5,607 nt of DNA from an uncultured Collinsella sp. Lineage in GTDB: Bacteria; Actinomycetota; Coriobacteriia; Coriobacteriales; Coriobacteriaceae. Position 1 is the first letter of the stretch. The number at the start of each line of letters is the position of its first letter. Both the position numbers and the translations under genes were made by a program. Positions 1-5,563 of the stretch are shown here, in pieces. The stretch spans positions 1-5,607 of the forward strand of contig URKV01000115.1 in NCBI GenBank assembly GCA_900548565.1, written 5' to 3'. The notes beneath the pieces were generated by a model. The model saw only the letters and a list, made by a program, of their open reading frames with translations, was not told the DNA's origin and did no database searches.

Positions 1-22
1 GTCAGATGTGTATAAGAGACAG
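1..22 (+). other. Nextera (Tn5) sequencing adapter remnant, left end
   Basis: Positions 4-22 read AGATGTGTATAAGAGACAG, the 19-bp Tn5 mosaic end used in Illumina Nextera libraries. The preceding GTC matches the end of the Read 1 adapter arm (…GCGTC); the Read 2 arm would give CGG. This is library sequence left on an assembly end, not genome. Genomic sequence begins at 23. The right end carries the same adapter in inverted orientation. Confidence 0.97.
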
Positions 23-413
23 CTTGTTGACGCAGCAGACCCTCCCCCGCCAGCGAGAATGAGCGAGCGACAAAGCTCATGCGGCCCGTGGCCTTATAAA
101 GATTGAAGCTGCCCTTAAAGCTCACCTGCATGCCGTCGCGCAGATCGAACGTGCGCTTGAGATAGGCACCCTTCCAGATGATGCAGTCGACGGCCGCCGA
201 GTCGTCCTTGATCTGAAAGTAGCAGTGGCCGCTTCGGGCATTGGGGCCACGGAAGCCCGTGACCTCGCCCAAAACGCTCAGCTGCGGAATGGCATCGAGC
301 GCGCCGGCGGCGATCTCCACCGCCTGGCTCACGCTGAGTTCCTTACGCTCCTGCTCGTCCGAACCGTCGAACTCGGCGGAAACGGCATTGCCGGTCAGAT
401 TCCAGCCTGCCAC
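23..413 (-). CDS. xseA: Exodeoxyribonuclease VII large subunit, N-terminal part (3' truncated by the insert edge)
   Basis: Exonuclease VII (XseA with several XseB) is a cytoplasmic enzyme that degrades single-stranded DNA to oligonucleotides. Only the first 130 residues are present; the family is normally about 400-450 aa, so the catalytic domain is missing. The visible part is the N-terminal OB-fold, roughly residues 26-125. It starts with LSVSQAVEIAAGAL and carries GEVTGF (49-54), the family signature SGHCYFQIKD (61-70), then IIWKG and DGMQVSFKG. It ends with LAGEGLLRQQ, matching the start of the linker to the catalytic domain. The start is GTG at 413-411, preceded by AAGGAGG (424-418) at a tight 4-base spacing. 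An in-frame upstream TTG lacks a ribosome site. About 25 residues precede the OB-fold, a slightly long N-terminus. The frame runs on into adapter below position 23 and must be trimmed there. It lies 115 bases downstream of the zinc peptidase on the same strand. xseB would be expected next but is outside the window. Confidence 0.9.
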
Positions 414-482
414 GCAGCCTCCTTTCGTTATCGTGCACAAGGGCTCCGGCCCTGCGCAAATTCAAGTCCAACACATAGTACA

Positions 483-512
483 GCGCCGCGGGGACACAAA
501 TCTCCGCGGCGC
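483..512 (-). terminator. GC-rich hairpin between the zinc peptidase and xseA (weak terminator or attenuator)
   Basis: Positions 483-494 pair with 501-512 in a 12-bp stem (one G-T wobble at 492/503) around a 6-base loop. It begins 16 bases past the peptidase stop codon. On the minus strand the bases following the stem are TGTACTATGTG, not a proper T-run, so efficient intrinsic termination is doubtful. It may give partial termination, protect a 3' end, or reduce xseA expression relative to the peptidase. There is no T-run in the plus direction either. Confidence 0.4.
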
Positions 513-528
513 CTGTCAAGCCAATTTG

Positions 529-1233
529 TTATCGGTTGGAGTTTCTGTTGTAGCGAGCCATCAGGTAGAGCAGCTGAATGATCGAAGTGAGCGCTGCAGC
601 AACATAGGTAAGCGCGGCTGCCGTCAGGACCTTCTTGGCACCATTGACCTGCTTGGAGCTCATGCCCGACTGCTCGATGTACGCCACGGCGCGGCGGCTG
701 GCATCAATCTCGACCGGCAGCGTAACCAGTTGGAACAGCACGCTAAACGAGAAGAAGATCAGTGCGAGGGTCGTGAGTCCCGCGATGTTCATAAACAGGC
801 CCAAGAGCAACACGATGGTCCAGGTGTTCTGGGTAAAGTTGACGACCGGCACGAGGGCGGTGCGAACCTTCATCATGGCGTAACCGCTTTGACGCTGGGC
901 GGCATGGCCCGCCTCGTGGCAGGCGACGGCAACGCTTGCGACCGACCCGCCCGAACGGTTGGCATCCGAGAGATACAGGTTATTGTCCTGTGGGTTGTAA
1001 TGGTCGGTGAGCTCGCCGGCGACACCCTTGATACCCACGGCGTTGCAGCCGTTGGCGTCGAGCATGCGGCGAGCGACCGTGGCGCCCGTGTCGCCGTCCG
1101 AGCGAACCTTGGACCAGGTTTTGTACGTCGAGTTGATATAGTTCTGTGCGGCAAGGCCAATCACCGTGCAGACAAGAACAACCAGCAGGTACAGCGGGTC
1201 GATGCCAAAGCCGTATCCATAGTAATAAGGCAT
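529..1233 (-). CDS. Membrane-bound neutral zinc metallopeptidase, YugP family
   Basis: A 234-residue integral membrane protein of the Zn_peptidase_2 (YugP-like) family. The physiological substrate of this family is not established. The zinc-binding motif HEAGH lies at residues 106-110, preceded by the family-typical run SGGSVASVAVACHEAGHAAQ. The conserved LPVEIDAS at 172-179 probably supplies the third acidic zinc ligand (E175 or D177). Hydrophobic segments at about 12-31, 138-171 (long enough for two spans) and 204-227 suggest a membrane anchor before the catalytic region and a membrane bundle after it. The start is ATG at 1233-1231, chosen because GGAGG (1244-1240) lies 6 bases upstream and because the family begins just before the first membrane segment, here after a short Tyr/Gly stretch. 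The frame is open for 23 more codons upstream, but they show no family similarity and no ribosome site. The gene follows rnd by 125 bases on the same strand. A TAGAAT -10-like box sits at 1274-1269. Confidence 0.88.
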   Translation of the reverse strand: MPYYYGYGFGIDPLYLLVVLVCTVIGLAAQNYINSTYKTWSKVRSDGDTGATVARRMLDANGCNAVGIKGVAGELTDHYNPQDNNLYLSDANRSGGSVASVAVACHEAGHAAQRQSGYAMMKVRTALVPVVNFTQNTWTIVLLLGLFMNIAGLTTLALIFFSFSVLFQLVTLPVEIDASRRAVAYIEQSGMSSKQVNGAKKVLTAAALTYVAAALTSIIQLLYLMARYNRNSNR

Positions 1234-1268
1234 GCGAATTCCTCCGAATCGAGTTACACGTTGGAGGC

Positions 1269-1274
1269 ATTCTA
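1269..1274 (-). promoter_or_regulatory. Possible -10 box for the zinc peptidase
   Basis: On the minus strand TAGAAT matches the sigma-70-type -10 consensus at 5 of 6 bases and would start transcription about 30 bases before the peptidase start codon. No convincing -35 lies 16-18 bases upstream, so this is only a candidate. If real, it would make the peptidase transcribable independently of rnd. Confidence 0.22.
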
Positions 1275-1358
1275 CCCACTCGCCCAGCCAACGAGACGCC
1301 ATCGATGTTTTGGCATTGCTGCTCTAGAACGTTTGCAGCGTTTGGTAAAACCGCGTAA

Positions 1359-2492
1359 CTATAAAAGCTCGATTTTGCCGTCCTTCACGGTGAGCCCCAT
1401 GTTGCCCGAGAGCAGATCGTCCAGACGCGAGCCCACAAGCTCAAAGCGCCAGCCTTCGCGCAGGGGGCTCTGCTCGGGGTGCTCAATATAGTCGGCCAGG
1501 TCATCGCGCGAGGCAATGACCGAGGTCGCCACTCCCGAGCGTTCGGCAACCAGGCGGATGAGCGCGTACATGAGATCCGTCACGCTCTCCAACTCCGGAG
1601 AGATCTGGCGATGCCCGCGCACCATGAGCGGCAGGCGATCGTGCGGGCAGCTTGCGCCGCGCTTGATGGCCATGAGCGCACCGTCCACGTCGCGCTCCCC
1701 CAACTGATCGGTACCGCGAATGCTGCGGAACTCCTCAACGCGCACGGGATTGCGTTTAACGAGCGCAAGCAGCGTGTCGTCGGACATGACCCATTTGCGC
1801 GGGATGTTGCGGCGCTCGGCGCGGTCCTCACGCCAGGCGGCGAGCTCGCGCGCGATACCCAGCTGGTGGCGGCTGCACGAGTTGATGCGCTTGACCTTGC
1901 GGAATGCCTCGTGACGGTCGGCGCGATAGTGCGACTCGTCAGCCAGCGGGCGTAGCTCGTCGAGCACCCAGTCCACACGGCCCAGCTCGCGCAGGCGACT
2001 CATCATCTCGGTATAGGCGACGATCAGGTACTTGACGTCATCAATCGCGTACTCAATCTGCTTATCGGTCAGCGGGCGACGCGACCAGTCGGTCAGCGAC
2101 TCGGTCTTGGGCAGCGAGACGCTGCAAAACGTCTGAACAAGCGCGCCATACGAAATCTGCTGGCGCTCGCCCAAAAAGGCAGCGGCGACCTGCGTATCGA
2201 AAATCGGTCGTGGCAGCACGCCCACGGTATGGAGCATAACCTCCATGTCCTGCGAGCAGGCATGGAAGACCTTGATCACGCTCTCGTCGGCCATAAGCTC
2301 GGCAAGCGGCGACAGGTCGTCGATCACCAGCGGATCGACAGCGACACTCTCGGCGGGGGTGGCAATCTGGACCAGGCACAGGCGCGGATGAAACGTGCGC
2401 TCGCGCAAAAACTCGGTGTCGACGGCAATCGCGTCAAACTCACGGGCGCGCTGGCAAAAGTCGACCAGAGCCTGATGTGTGGAAATGTACAT
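1359..2492 (-). CDS. rnd: Ribonuclease D (3'-5' exoribonuclease)
   Basis: RNase D is a cytoplasmic DEDDy-family 3'-5' exoribonuclease that trims tRNA precursors and other structured RNAs using two metal ions. The protein is 377 aa, close to E. coli Rnd (about 375). All three exonuclease motifs are visible: Exo I D25-T-E27 in AIAVDTEFLRERTF; Exo II around D82 in VFHACSQDMEVM; Exo III Y148-x3-D152 in EYAIDDVKYL. An HRDC nucleic-acid-binding domain follows at about 207-285, with ELAAWREDRAERRNIPRKWV and LLALVKRNP. The C-terminal part (about 295-377) is the weaker-conserved second helical domain. I chose ATG at 2492-2490 because family members begin a few residues before the first strand. An in-frame GTG at 2528 would add 12 residues. 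Neither start has a clear Shine-Dalgarno, so the mRNA may be leaderless or nearly so. The gene is divergent from the lipid kinase and is followed co-directionally by the YugP-type peptidase. Confidence 0.93.
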   Translation of the reverse strand: MYISTHQALVDFCQRAREFDAIAVDTEFLRERTFHPRLCLVQIATPAESVAVDPLVIDDLSPLAELMADESVIKVFHACSQDMEVMLHTVGVLPRPIFDTQVAAAFLGERQQISYGALVQTFCSVSLPKTESLTDWSRRPLTDKQIEYAIDDVKYLIVAYTEMMSRLRELGRVDWVLDELRPLADESHYRADRHEAFRKVKRINSCSRHQLGIARELAAWREDRAERRNIPRKWVMSDDTLLALVKRNPVRVEEFRSIRGTDQLGERDVDGALMAIKRGASCPHDRLPLMVRGHRQISPELESVTDLMYALIRLVAERSGVATSVIASRDDLADYIEHPEQSPLREGWRFELVGSRLDDLLSGNMGLTVKDGKIELL

Positions 2493-2556
2493 ATCAACCC
2501 ATCGAATAAGGTTAGGCCCGAAAAACACGGGTAGGATATCGGCATTGCCCTACAAC

Positions 2557-2562
2557 TATACT
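2557..2562 (+). promoter_or_regulatory. Possible -10 box for the lipid kinase in the divergent intergenic region
   Basis: TATACT matches the -10 consensus at 5 of 6 bases and would place the transcription start about 22 bases before the kinase ATG. The -35 position (about 2534-2539) is not recognisable. The box is nearly symmetric, so its complement (TATAGT) could serve rnd from the other strand. A short inverted repeat, GTAGG (2531-2535) with CCTAC (2549-2553), lies between this box and the rnd start. Confidence 0.28.
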
Positions 2563-2590
2563 CGGTTAGTCACAGAACGGGAACGTAAGT

Positions 2591-3508
2591 ATGCGCTGCC
2601 TTATCATCCACAATCCGGCATCGGGTCCCAGCTCAGATGAAATCTACGCATTCACGCACGCCCTTGCACAGGGCGGCGACGAAGTCGTGATGCGCTTTAT
2701 CGGCGATGGCATGGAGCCCGAGGACGCCGTGGCAGACGTTCGCGAGTTCGACCGCGTGGTCGTCTCGGGCGGCGACGGCACCGTCTCCAACGTGCTCGAC
2801 CAGATGCGCGGCTGCGGCGTCCCCACGCTCGTTTTCCCCTCCGGCACGGCCTGCCTGTTCTTTAACAACATCGGCAATGCCCCCGAGGCAGCGGCGCTTG
2901 CCAAGGCATGTCGCGCCGGCCGCACGGTCAAAGTAGACATGGGCGAGCTCTTTTGGCTCGACGAGAACGGCAACGAAAAGCGCCATGGCTTTATCATCAT
3001 CGCCGGTTCGGGCTTTGACGCCGAGATCATGATGAAGGCCGCCCCCACCAAAAACGACATCGGCGAGATCGCCTACTTCCTCTCCGCTCTCGCCACGCCC
3101 AACCCCACGGTGGCGCACTTTACCATTGAGCATGATGGCATTGTTGAGGAGCTCGACGGCATCTGCTGCATGGCGGGCAACACGTCTGTCATCCAAAACG
3201 ACATCAACCTGTTCCCCAACTGCCGTATGAACGACGGCATGGTCGACATCGTCGTTATTGAGCCCGTGCGCACGGTGCAGTTGCTCCCCACGGTAATCAC
3301 CGCCGCGCTCGACCCCGCCGGCAAGGTACTCGGCCGCCCGCAGTTTAAGATCATCCAGACCAAAGAAGCCAAGATTACCTGCACGCCATCGCTCGGCATG
3401 CAGTTTGATGGCGAGATCATCTCCAGCAACTCCGGCGTCTTTGGCGCCCGCGCGCTACCGCAATGCCTTGATATCATCGTCGACGAATTCTCGCCGCTCG
3501 GAAAATAG
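2591..3508 (+). CDS. Diacylglycerol kinase catalytic-domain (YegS/DgkB-type) lipid kinase
   Basis: A 305-residue protein of the DAGK catalytic family, whose soluble bacterial members (DgkB, YegS, BmrU) phosphorylate diacylglycerol or related lipids at the membrane surface with ATP. The N-terminal nucleotide-binding domain shows NPASG (8-12) and the signature SGGDGTVSNV (59-68), followed by FPSGT (82-86). The second beta-sandwich domain carries GSGFDAEIM (139-147), NDGMVDIVVI (214-223) and FDGEI (272-276), where the conserved acidic residues are present. Length is typical (about 290-310). One departure: the usual GT(G/A)N after the second glycine loop reads GTACLFFNN, so the asparagine that normally follows GTG/GTA is Cys89. 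Substrate cannot be assigned from sequence. The start is ATG at 2591, directly before the family's first strand; the ribosome site is weak (GGGAA at 2579-2583). Its stop TAG overlaps the ribosome site of the next gene, so the two are likely coupled. Confidence 0.87.
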   Translation: MRCLIIHNPASGPSSDEIYAFTHALAQGGDEVVMRFIGDGMEPEDAVADVREFDRVVVSGGDGTVSNVLDQMRGCGVPTLVFPSGTACLFFNNIGNAPEAAALAKACRAGRTVKVDMGELFWLDENGNEKRHGFIIIAGSGFDAEIMMKAAPTKNDIGEIAYFLSALATPNPTVAHFTIEHDGIVEELDGICCMAGNTSVIQNDINLFPNCRMNDGMVDIVVIEPVRTVQLLPTVITAALDPAGKVLGRPQFKIIQTKEAKITCTPSLGMQFDGEIISSNSGVFGARALPQCLDIIVDEFSPLGK

Positions 3509-3513
3509 GAGGA
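3507..3513 (+). promoter_or_regulatory. Shine-Dalgarno overlapping the lipid kinase stop codon
   Basis: AGGAGGA starts inside the TAG stop of the kinase (3506-3508) and sits 5 bases before the GTG at 3519. This near-consensus site is the main evidence that the short frame after it is translated, and it implies that a ribosome finishing the kinase can re-initiate there. Confidence 0.75.
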
Positions 3514-3518
3514 CCCCC

Positions 3519-3611
3519 GTGAACGACAACCCCATCCTTGGCTTTATCGTCATCGTTTTGGCCATGCTCGTCGGCTATGCCATTAACGTGATTCACCGTC
3601 GAAAGAAGTAG
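3519..3611 (+). CDS. Small single-span membrane protein (30 aa), unknown function
   Basis: I do not recognise this protein. It has 30 residues: a short acidic/polar N-terminus (MNDNP), one hydrophobic segment at about 6-25 (ILGFIVIVLAMLVGYAINVI), and a basic tail HRRKK. The positive-inside rule then predicts a single span with its C-terminus in the cytoplasm. Start is GTG at 3519, with a strong ribosome site (AGGAGGA) 5 bases upstream that overlaps the stop of the lipid kinase gene. The stop is 28 bases before the terminator hairpin that closes the unit. The context suggests co-expression with the kinase, perhaps at the membrane where its lipid substrate lies, but that is inference. It is easily missed by gene finders because of its length. 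The alternative is a chance frame, made less likely by the ribosome site, the clean amphipathic layout and the terminator placement. Confidence 0.68.
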   Translation: MNDNPILGFIVIVLAMLVGYAINVIHRRKK

Positions 3612-3639
3612 CCATTACTCTTAGACGGCCCGTGCAGCC

Positions 3640-3690
3640 CGGACCCCTCGCCGGCATGAAACCACATGCCGGCGAGGGGTCCGCTTTTTT
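3640..3690 (+). terminator. Strong intrinsic terminator after the kinase/micro-protein unit
   Basis: Positions 3640-3658 pair perfectly with 3665-3683 (19 bp, GC-rich) around a 6-base loop AAACCA. One base later comes a run of six T (3685-3690). This is a textbook Rho-independent terminator for plus-strand transcription. The minus side lacks a T-run, so it is one-directional. It insulates the downstream dipeptidase from the kinase unit. Confidence 0.95.
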
Positions 3691-3731
3691 CTTGACGCTT
3701 TATTTAGCTACATTTTTCGCTGGCGTTATAC

Positions 3732-3762
3732 AAATTGATTTCCCACTAAATGAGTTCAATTT
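3732..3762. repeat. 7-bp inverted repeat in the dipeptidase upstream region
   Basis: AAATTGA (3732-3738) and TCAATTT (3756-3762) are exact reverse complements separated by 17 bases, with about 24 bp between arm centres. This could be an operator for a dimeric regulator. In AT-rich sequence such short arms also occur by chance. Confidence 0.25.
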
Positions 3763-3778
3763 ACCGTTAATCGCATAT

Positions 3779-3840
3779 TTCGCTACGCTTATCGAGTAAA
3801 TAACTTTCATGAATGTATATTGTTTCGAATTCGTTACGCT
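3779..3840 (+). repeat. Direct repeat pair, possible regulator-binding sites
   Basis: TTCGCTACGCT (3779-3789) and TTCGTTACGCT (3830-3840) differ at one base of 11 and start 51 bases apart, close to five helical turns. They flank the candidate -10 box on both sides. A looser relative, TTCGCTGGCGTTA, occurs at 3716-3728. The spacing and the placement around the presumed promoter fit a repressor or activator site pair, but chance similarity cannot be excluded. Confidence 0.35.
3816..3821 (+). promoter_or_regulatory. Candidate -10 box for the dipeptidase
   Basis: TATATT matches the -10 consensus at 5 of 6 bases and is placed to give an mRNA leader of about 75-80 bases that includes the SD-like AAGGGGGTG, the hairpin and the dipeptidase ribosome site. 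Upstream at 16-18 bases there is no recognisable -35 hexamer. Confidence 0.25.
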
Positions 3841-3855
3841 AAGGGGGTGTAATTA

Positions 3856-3909
3856 TTGGGTGAAGCCCTCTGGAGACAGAGGGCTTTCGCACGCTGGGAG
3901 GGAATATGA
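3856..3909 (+). CDS. Putative 17-codon leader peptide coupled to the dipeptidase
   Basis: A short frame starts at TTG 3856-3858, 8 bases after a near-consensus ribosome site (AAGGGGG, 3841-3847). It encodes MGEALWRQRAFARWEGI (first residue TTG read as Met). Its TGA stop (3907-3909) overlaps the dipeptidase ATG as ATGA, the classic arrangement for translational coupling. The peptide is unusual in composition, with two Trp and three Arg in 17 residues. It runs straight through the 3863-3886 hairpin, so a translating ribosome would melt that structure. In its favour are the ribosome site, the spacing and the exact stop/start overlap. Against it are the rare TTG start, the tiny size, and the fact that the hairpin's own pairing constrains part of the peptide. 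A rival frame begins at GTG 3860 and ends at 3913 but is badly spaced from the ribosome site. I know no homologue. Confidence 0.38.
   Translation: MGEALWRQRAFARWEGI
3863..3886 (+). promoter_or_regulatory. Leader hairpin with GAGA tetraloop in the dipeptidase 5' UTR
   Basis: Positions 3863-3872 pair with 3877-3886 as a perfect 10-bp stem closed by GAGA, a GNRA-class tetraloop known for stability and tertiary contacts. The T-run after it is only a single unpaired T, so it is not a typical terminator. The 5' arm CCCTC (3866-3870) could alternatively pair with GAGGG (3898-3902) in the dipeptidase ribosome site, giving two mutually exclusive foldings, although the tetraloop hairpin should be far more stable. 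It may control translation initiation or mRNA stability. Confidence 0.6.
3896..3903 (+). promoter_or_regulatory. Ribosome binding site of the dipeptidase
   Basis: GGGAGGGA lies directly before the ATG at 3906, with the GGAGG core (3897-3901) only 4 bases from it. It fixes the start codon. Its GAGGG is complementary to the 5' arm of the upstream leader hairpin. Confidence 0.7.
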
Positions 3910-5563
3910 GTAAAACTCATCCCGTCAACGCGCTCAAGAAGCTTGGCATAGGCCTTGCATTTGGAGCTGCAACCATCATGTCCATGCCGACATCTGCGCT
4001 CGCCTGCACGCAGATGTACATGGGCAACAAGCTGACGGCCGACGGTGACACGTACTATGGCCGCGCCGAGGACTTCGATAAGCGCTACCTCAAGCACTTT
4101 GGCATTGAGCCTTCTCACGGCCCGGGGCATACGTACGGCTCGGACGAGTCCGCATTCATGTATACCTCGACCAAGACCACGTATCGCTACACCTATGTAC
4201 GCGACCATCCCTCCCAGTGGCACGGGCGCTATGATGCCTACTCTGAGGCAGGCATCAATGAGAAGGGCGTGTCCTGCTCCGCAACGCTGACCACCGGCAT
4301 GAATGCTGATGCTGAGGCAGCAGACCCCCTGACCAAAACCGGTATTGGCGAGTACAGCTACGGCAGCGTTATCTTAGGTGAAAGCGCCAATGCACGTGAG
4401 GGCGTCGAGCTCCTCGGCAAGATCATCGACGAGCAGGGCGCCTGCGGCAACGATCAGATTATCATCGCCGACAGCAACGAGACTTGGCTGTTTGCCGCAC
4501 TTTCCGGCCACCAGTGGATCGCCATGAGGCTCACTGACGATATCGCCTCGCTCAACCCCAACATCGGCAACCTCAACTACAAGGTTGACCTCACCGACAC
4601 CGCGAACTGTCTCCACTCTGCGACCATCGAGTCCATGCCTAAGGAGAATGGCTTCGCCAAGTACTTCGATGACGGTCAATTTGACGTTGCCCAGACCTAC
4701 GGCGAGGCAATTAGCGAAAAGGCCATGCATTCTTGGGCCCGTTATGTCCAGGGTCGCGCCTACTTCGGTGTGCCGCTCACCGAGGGCACCGACTACGAGA
4801 TCGTCAAGGACGAGCGCGAAGATGCTCGTGCCACGACCGGCGCCCTGGTTAGCAAGGCGCAGCCGCTGTTCTTCCAGCCCGGCAAGTCCGACTGGAACAC
4901 CTTTGAGATGATCCGCGCGTTTGGCAACCGCGGCGAGAAGGTCCCGGGCCTCAACGCCAACACCGACGGCGCCTACGCCATTGGTACCGAGACCAACACC
5001 GAGGTCAATCTCTTCCAGATCCGTCAGGGCATGGACCCCGAGATCGCGACCATCCAGTGGGAGATGCTCTCCCGCGCCGCCTACTCCGTCGCCATCCCCT
5101 ACTACTCCGCACTGCTCACCGAGGTTAGCCCGTACTACAGCGACCAGACCGTCTCCTTCGATCACTGCGAAGAGGAGGACATCGTGAACAACGAGGAGCC
5201 CGAGAACTCCATCAACTATGTCCTCATGGACATCAGCTCCCTGTGCTTCGAGCACCGTGAGCAGCTCGGCACCGGCGTTCGCGCCTACCTCGACGCTCTC
5301 CAGAACGAGCTCATCGAGCAGAACCTCGAGGTCGACAAGGCCATGCTCGCCGAGACCACCACTGAGGGCCGCACCGCCCTGGCCAACAAGGCCGGCAACG
5401 CTGCCACCAAGAACACCTATGTCAAGTGCAAGGCCCTGCTTCAGGAGATGCGCGCTTATCTGAAGGCTGAGGACTTCAGCAAGCCCTTCACCCCGAGCGA
5501 CCTGAACACCGAGACCAACGGCCTCAAGGTGTCCATCACTTACGCCAAGGATGCTCTTGCCAC
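3906..5563 (+). CDS. Secreted C69 (U34) family dipeptidase, Ntn-hydrolase; 3' end cut by the insert edge
   Basis: 552 complete codons are visible, and the frame stays open into adapter, so the C-terminus is missing. C69 dipeptidases are Ntn-hydrolases in which an N-terminal Cys is the nucleophile, usually with broad dipeptide specificity. Residues 1-33 look like a signal peptide: basic start with KK at 11-12, hydrophobic core LGIGLAFGAATIMSM, then SALA before C34. Cleavage after A33 would expose C34 in ACTQMYMG, the predicted nucleophile. Other family features are ADGDTYYGRAEDF (45-57, with R53 and D56), EAGINEKGVSCSAT (114-127) and IIIADSNETW…SGHQWIAMRL (185-209). The last third is rich in Glu/Lys and likely helical. 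The start is ATG 3906, with GGGAGGGA just upstream. The gene has its own promoter region and a structured leader after a strong terminator. Codons are strongly C/G-ending (AAC, ATC, CTC, GAG, AAG), suggesting good expression. A C-terminal anchor cannot be judged. Confidence 0.9.

Larger units (their letters stand above)
3691..3840 (+). promoter_or_regulatory. AT-rich regulatory region upstream of the dipeptidase
   Basis: This stretch is conspicuously AT-rich compared with the GC-rich genes on both sides and has no credible reading frame. It contains a near-identical direct repeat (TTCGCTACGCT at 3779-3789, TTCGTTACGCT at 3830-3840), a 7-bp inverted repeat (AAATTGA 3732-3738, TCAATTT 3756-3762), and a -10-like TATATT at 3816-3821 that would start transcription near 3828. 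No good -35 is present at the usual distance from that box, so the promoter may need an activator or lie elsewhere in the stretch. As the only sequence between a strong terminator and the dipeptidase leader, it must hold that gene's promoter. Confidence 0.5.

Noticed and set aside
514..519. A perfect TTGACA -35 hexamer on the minus strand before xseA
   Set aside because: No -10-like sequence lies 16-19 bases downstream (the place is occupied by TGTCCC inside the hairpin), so it is probably chance.
1234..1358. An N-terminal extension of the zinc peptidase, up to 23 residues starting at 1302
   Set aside because: The added residues have no family similarity, no ribosome site precedes them, and a good GGAGG site fixes the start at 1233.
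241..1491. A 416-codon plus-strand open frame across the xseA/zinc peptidase region
   Set aside because: It is antisense to two recognisable genes and their intergenic gap. It has no ribosome site or family motif, and the GC-rich third positions of the real genes explain its openness.
2633..3196. A 187-codon minus-strand frame inside the lipid kinase
   Set aside because: It is a shadow of the kinase, whose signature motifs are continuous on the plus strand.
3863..3888. The dipeptidase leader hairpin as an intrinsic terminator
   Set aside because: The T residues after the stem are mostly part of its base pairs, leaving no T-tract; a strong terminator already stands at 3640-3690.
4374..5255. 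A 293-codon minus-strand open frame inside the dipeptidase
   Set aside because: It mirrors the strongly codon-biased dipeptidase frame; its Val/Gly/Leu/Asp-rich, low-complexity product shows no domain, and no ribosome site precedes it.
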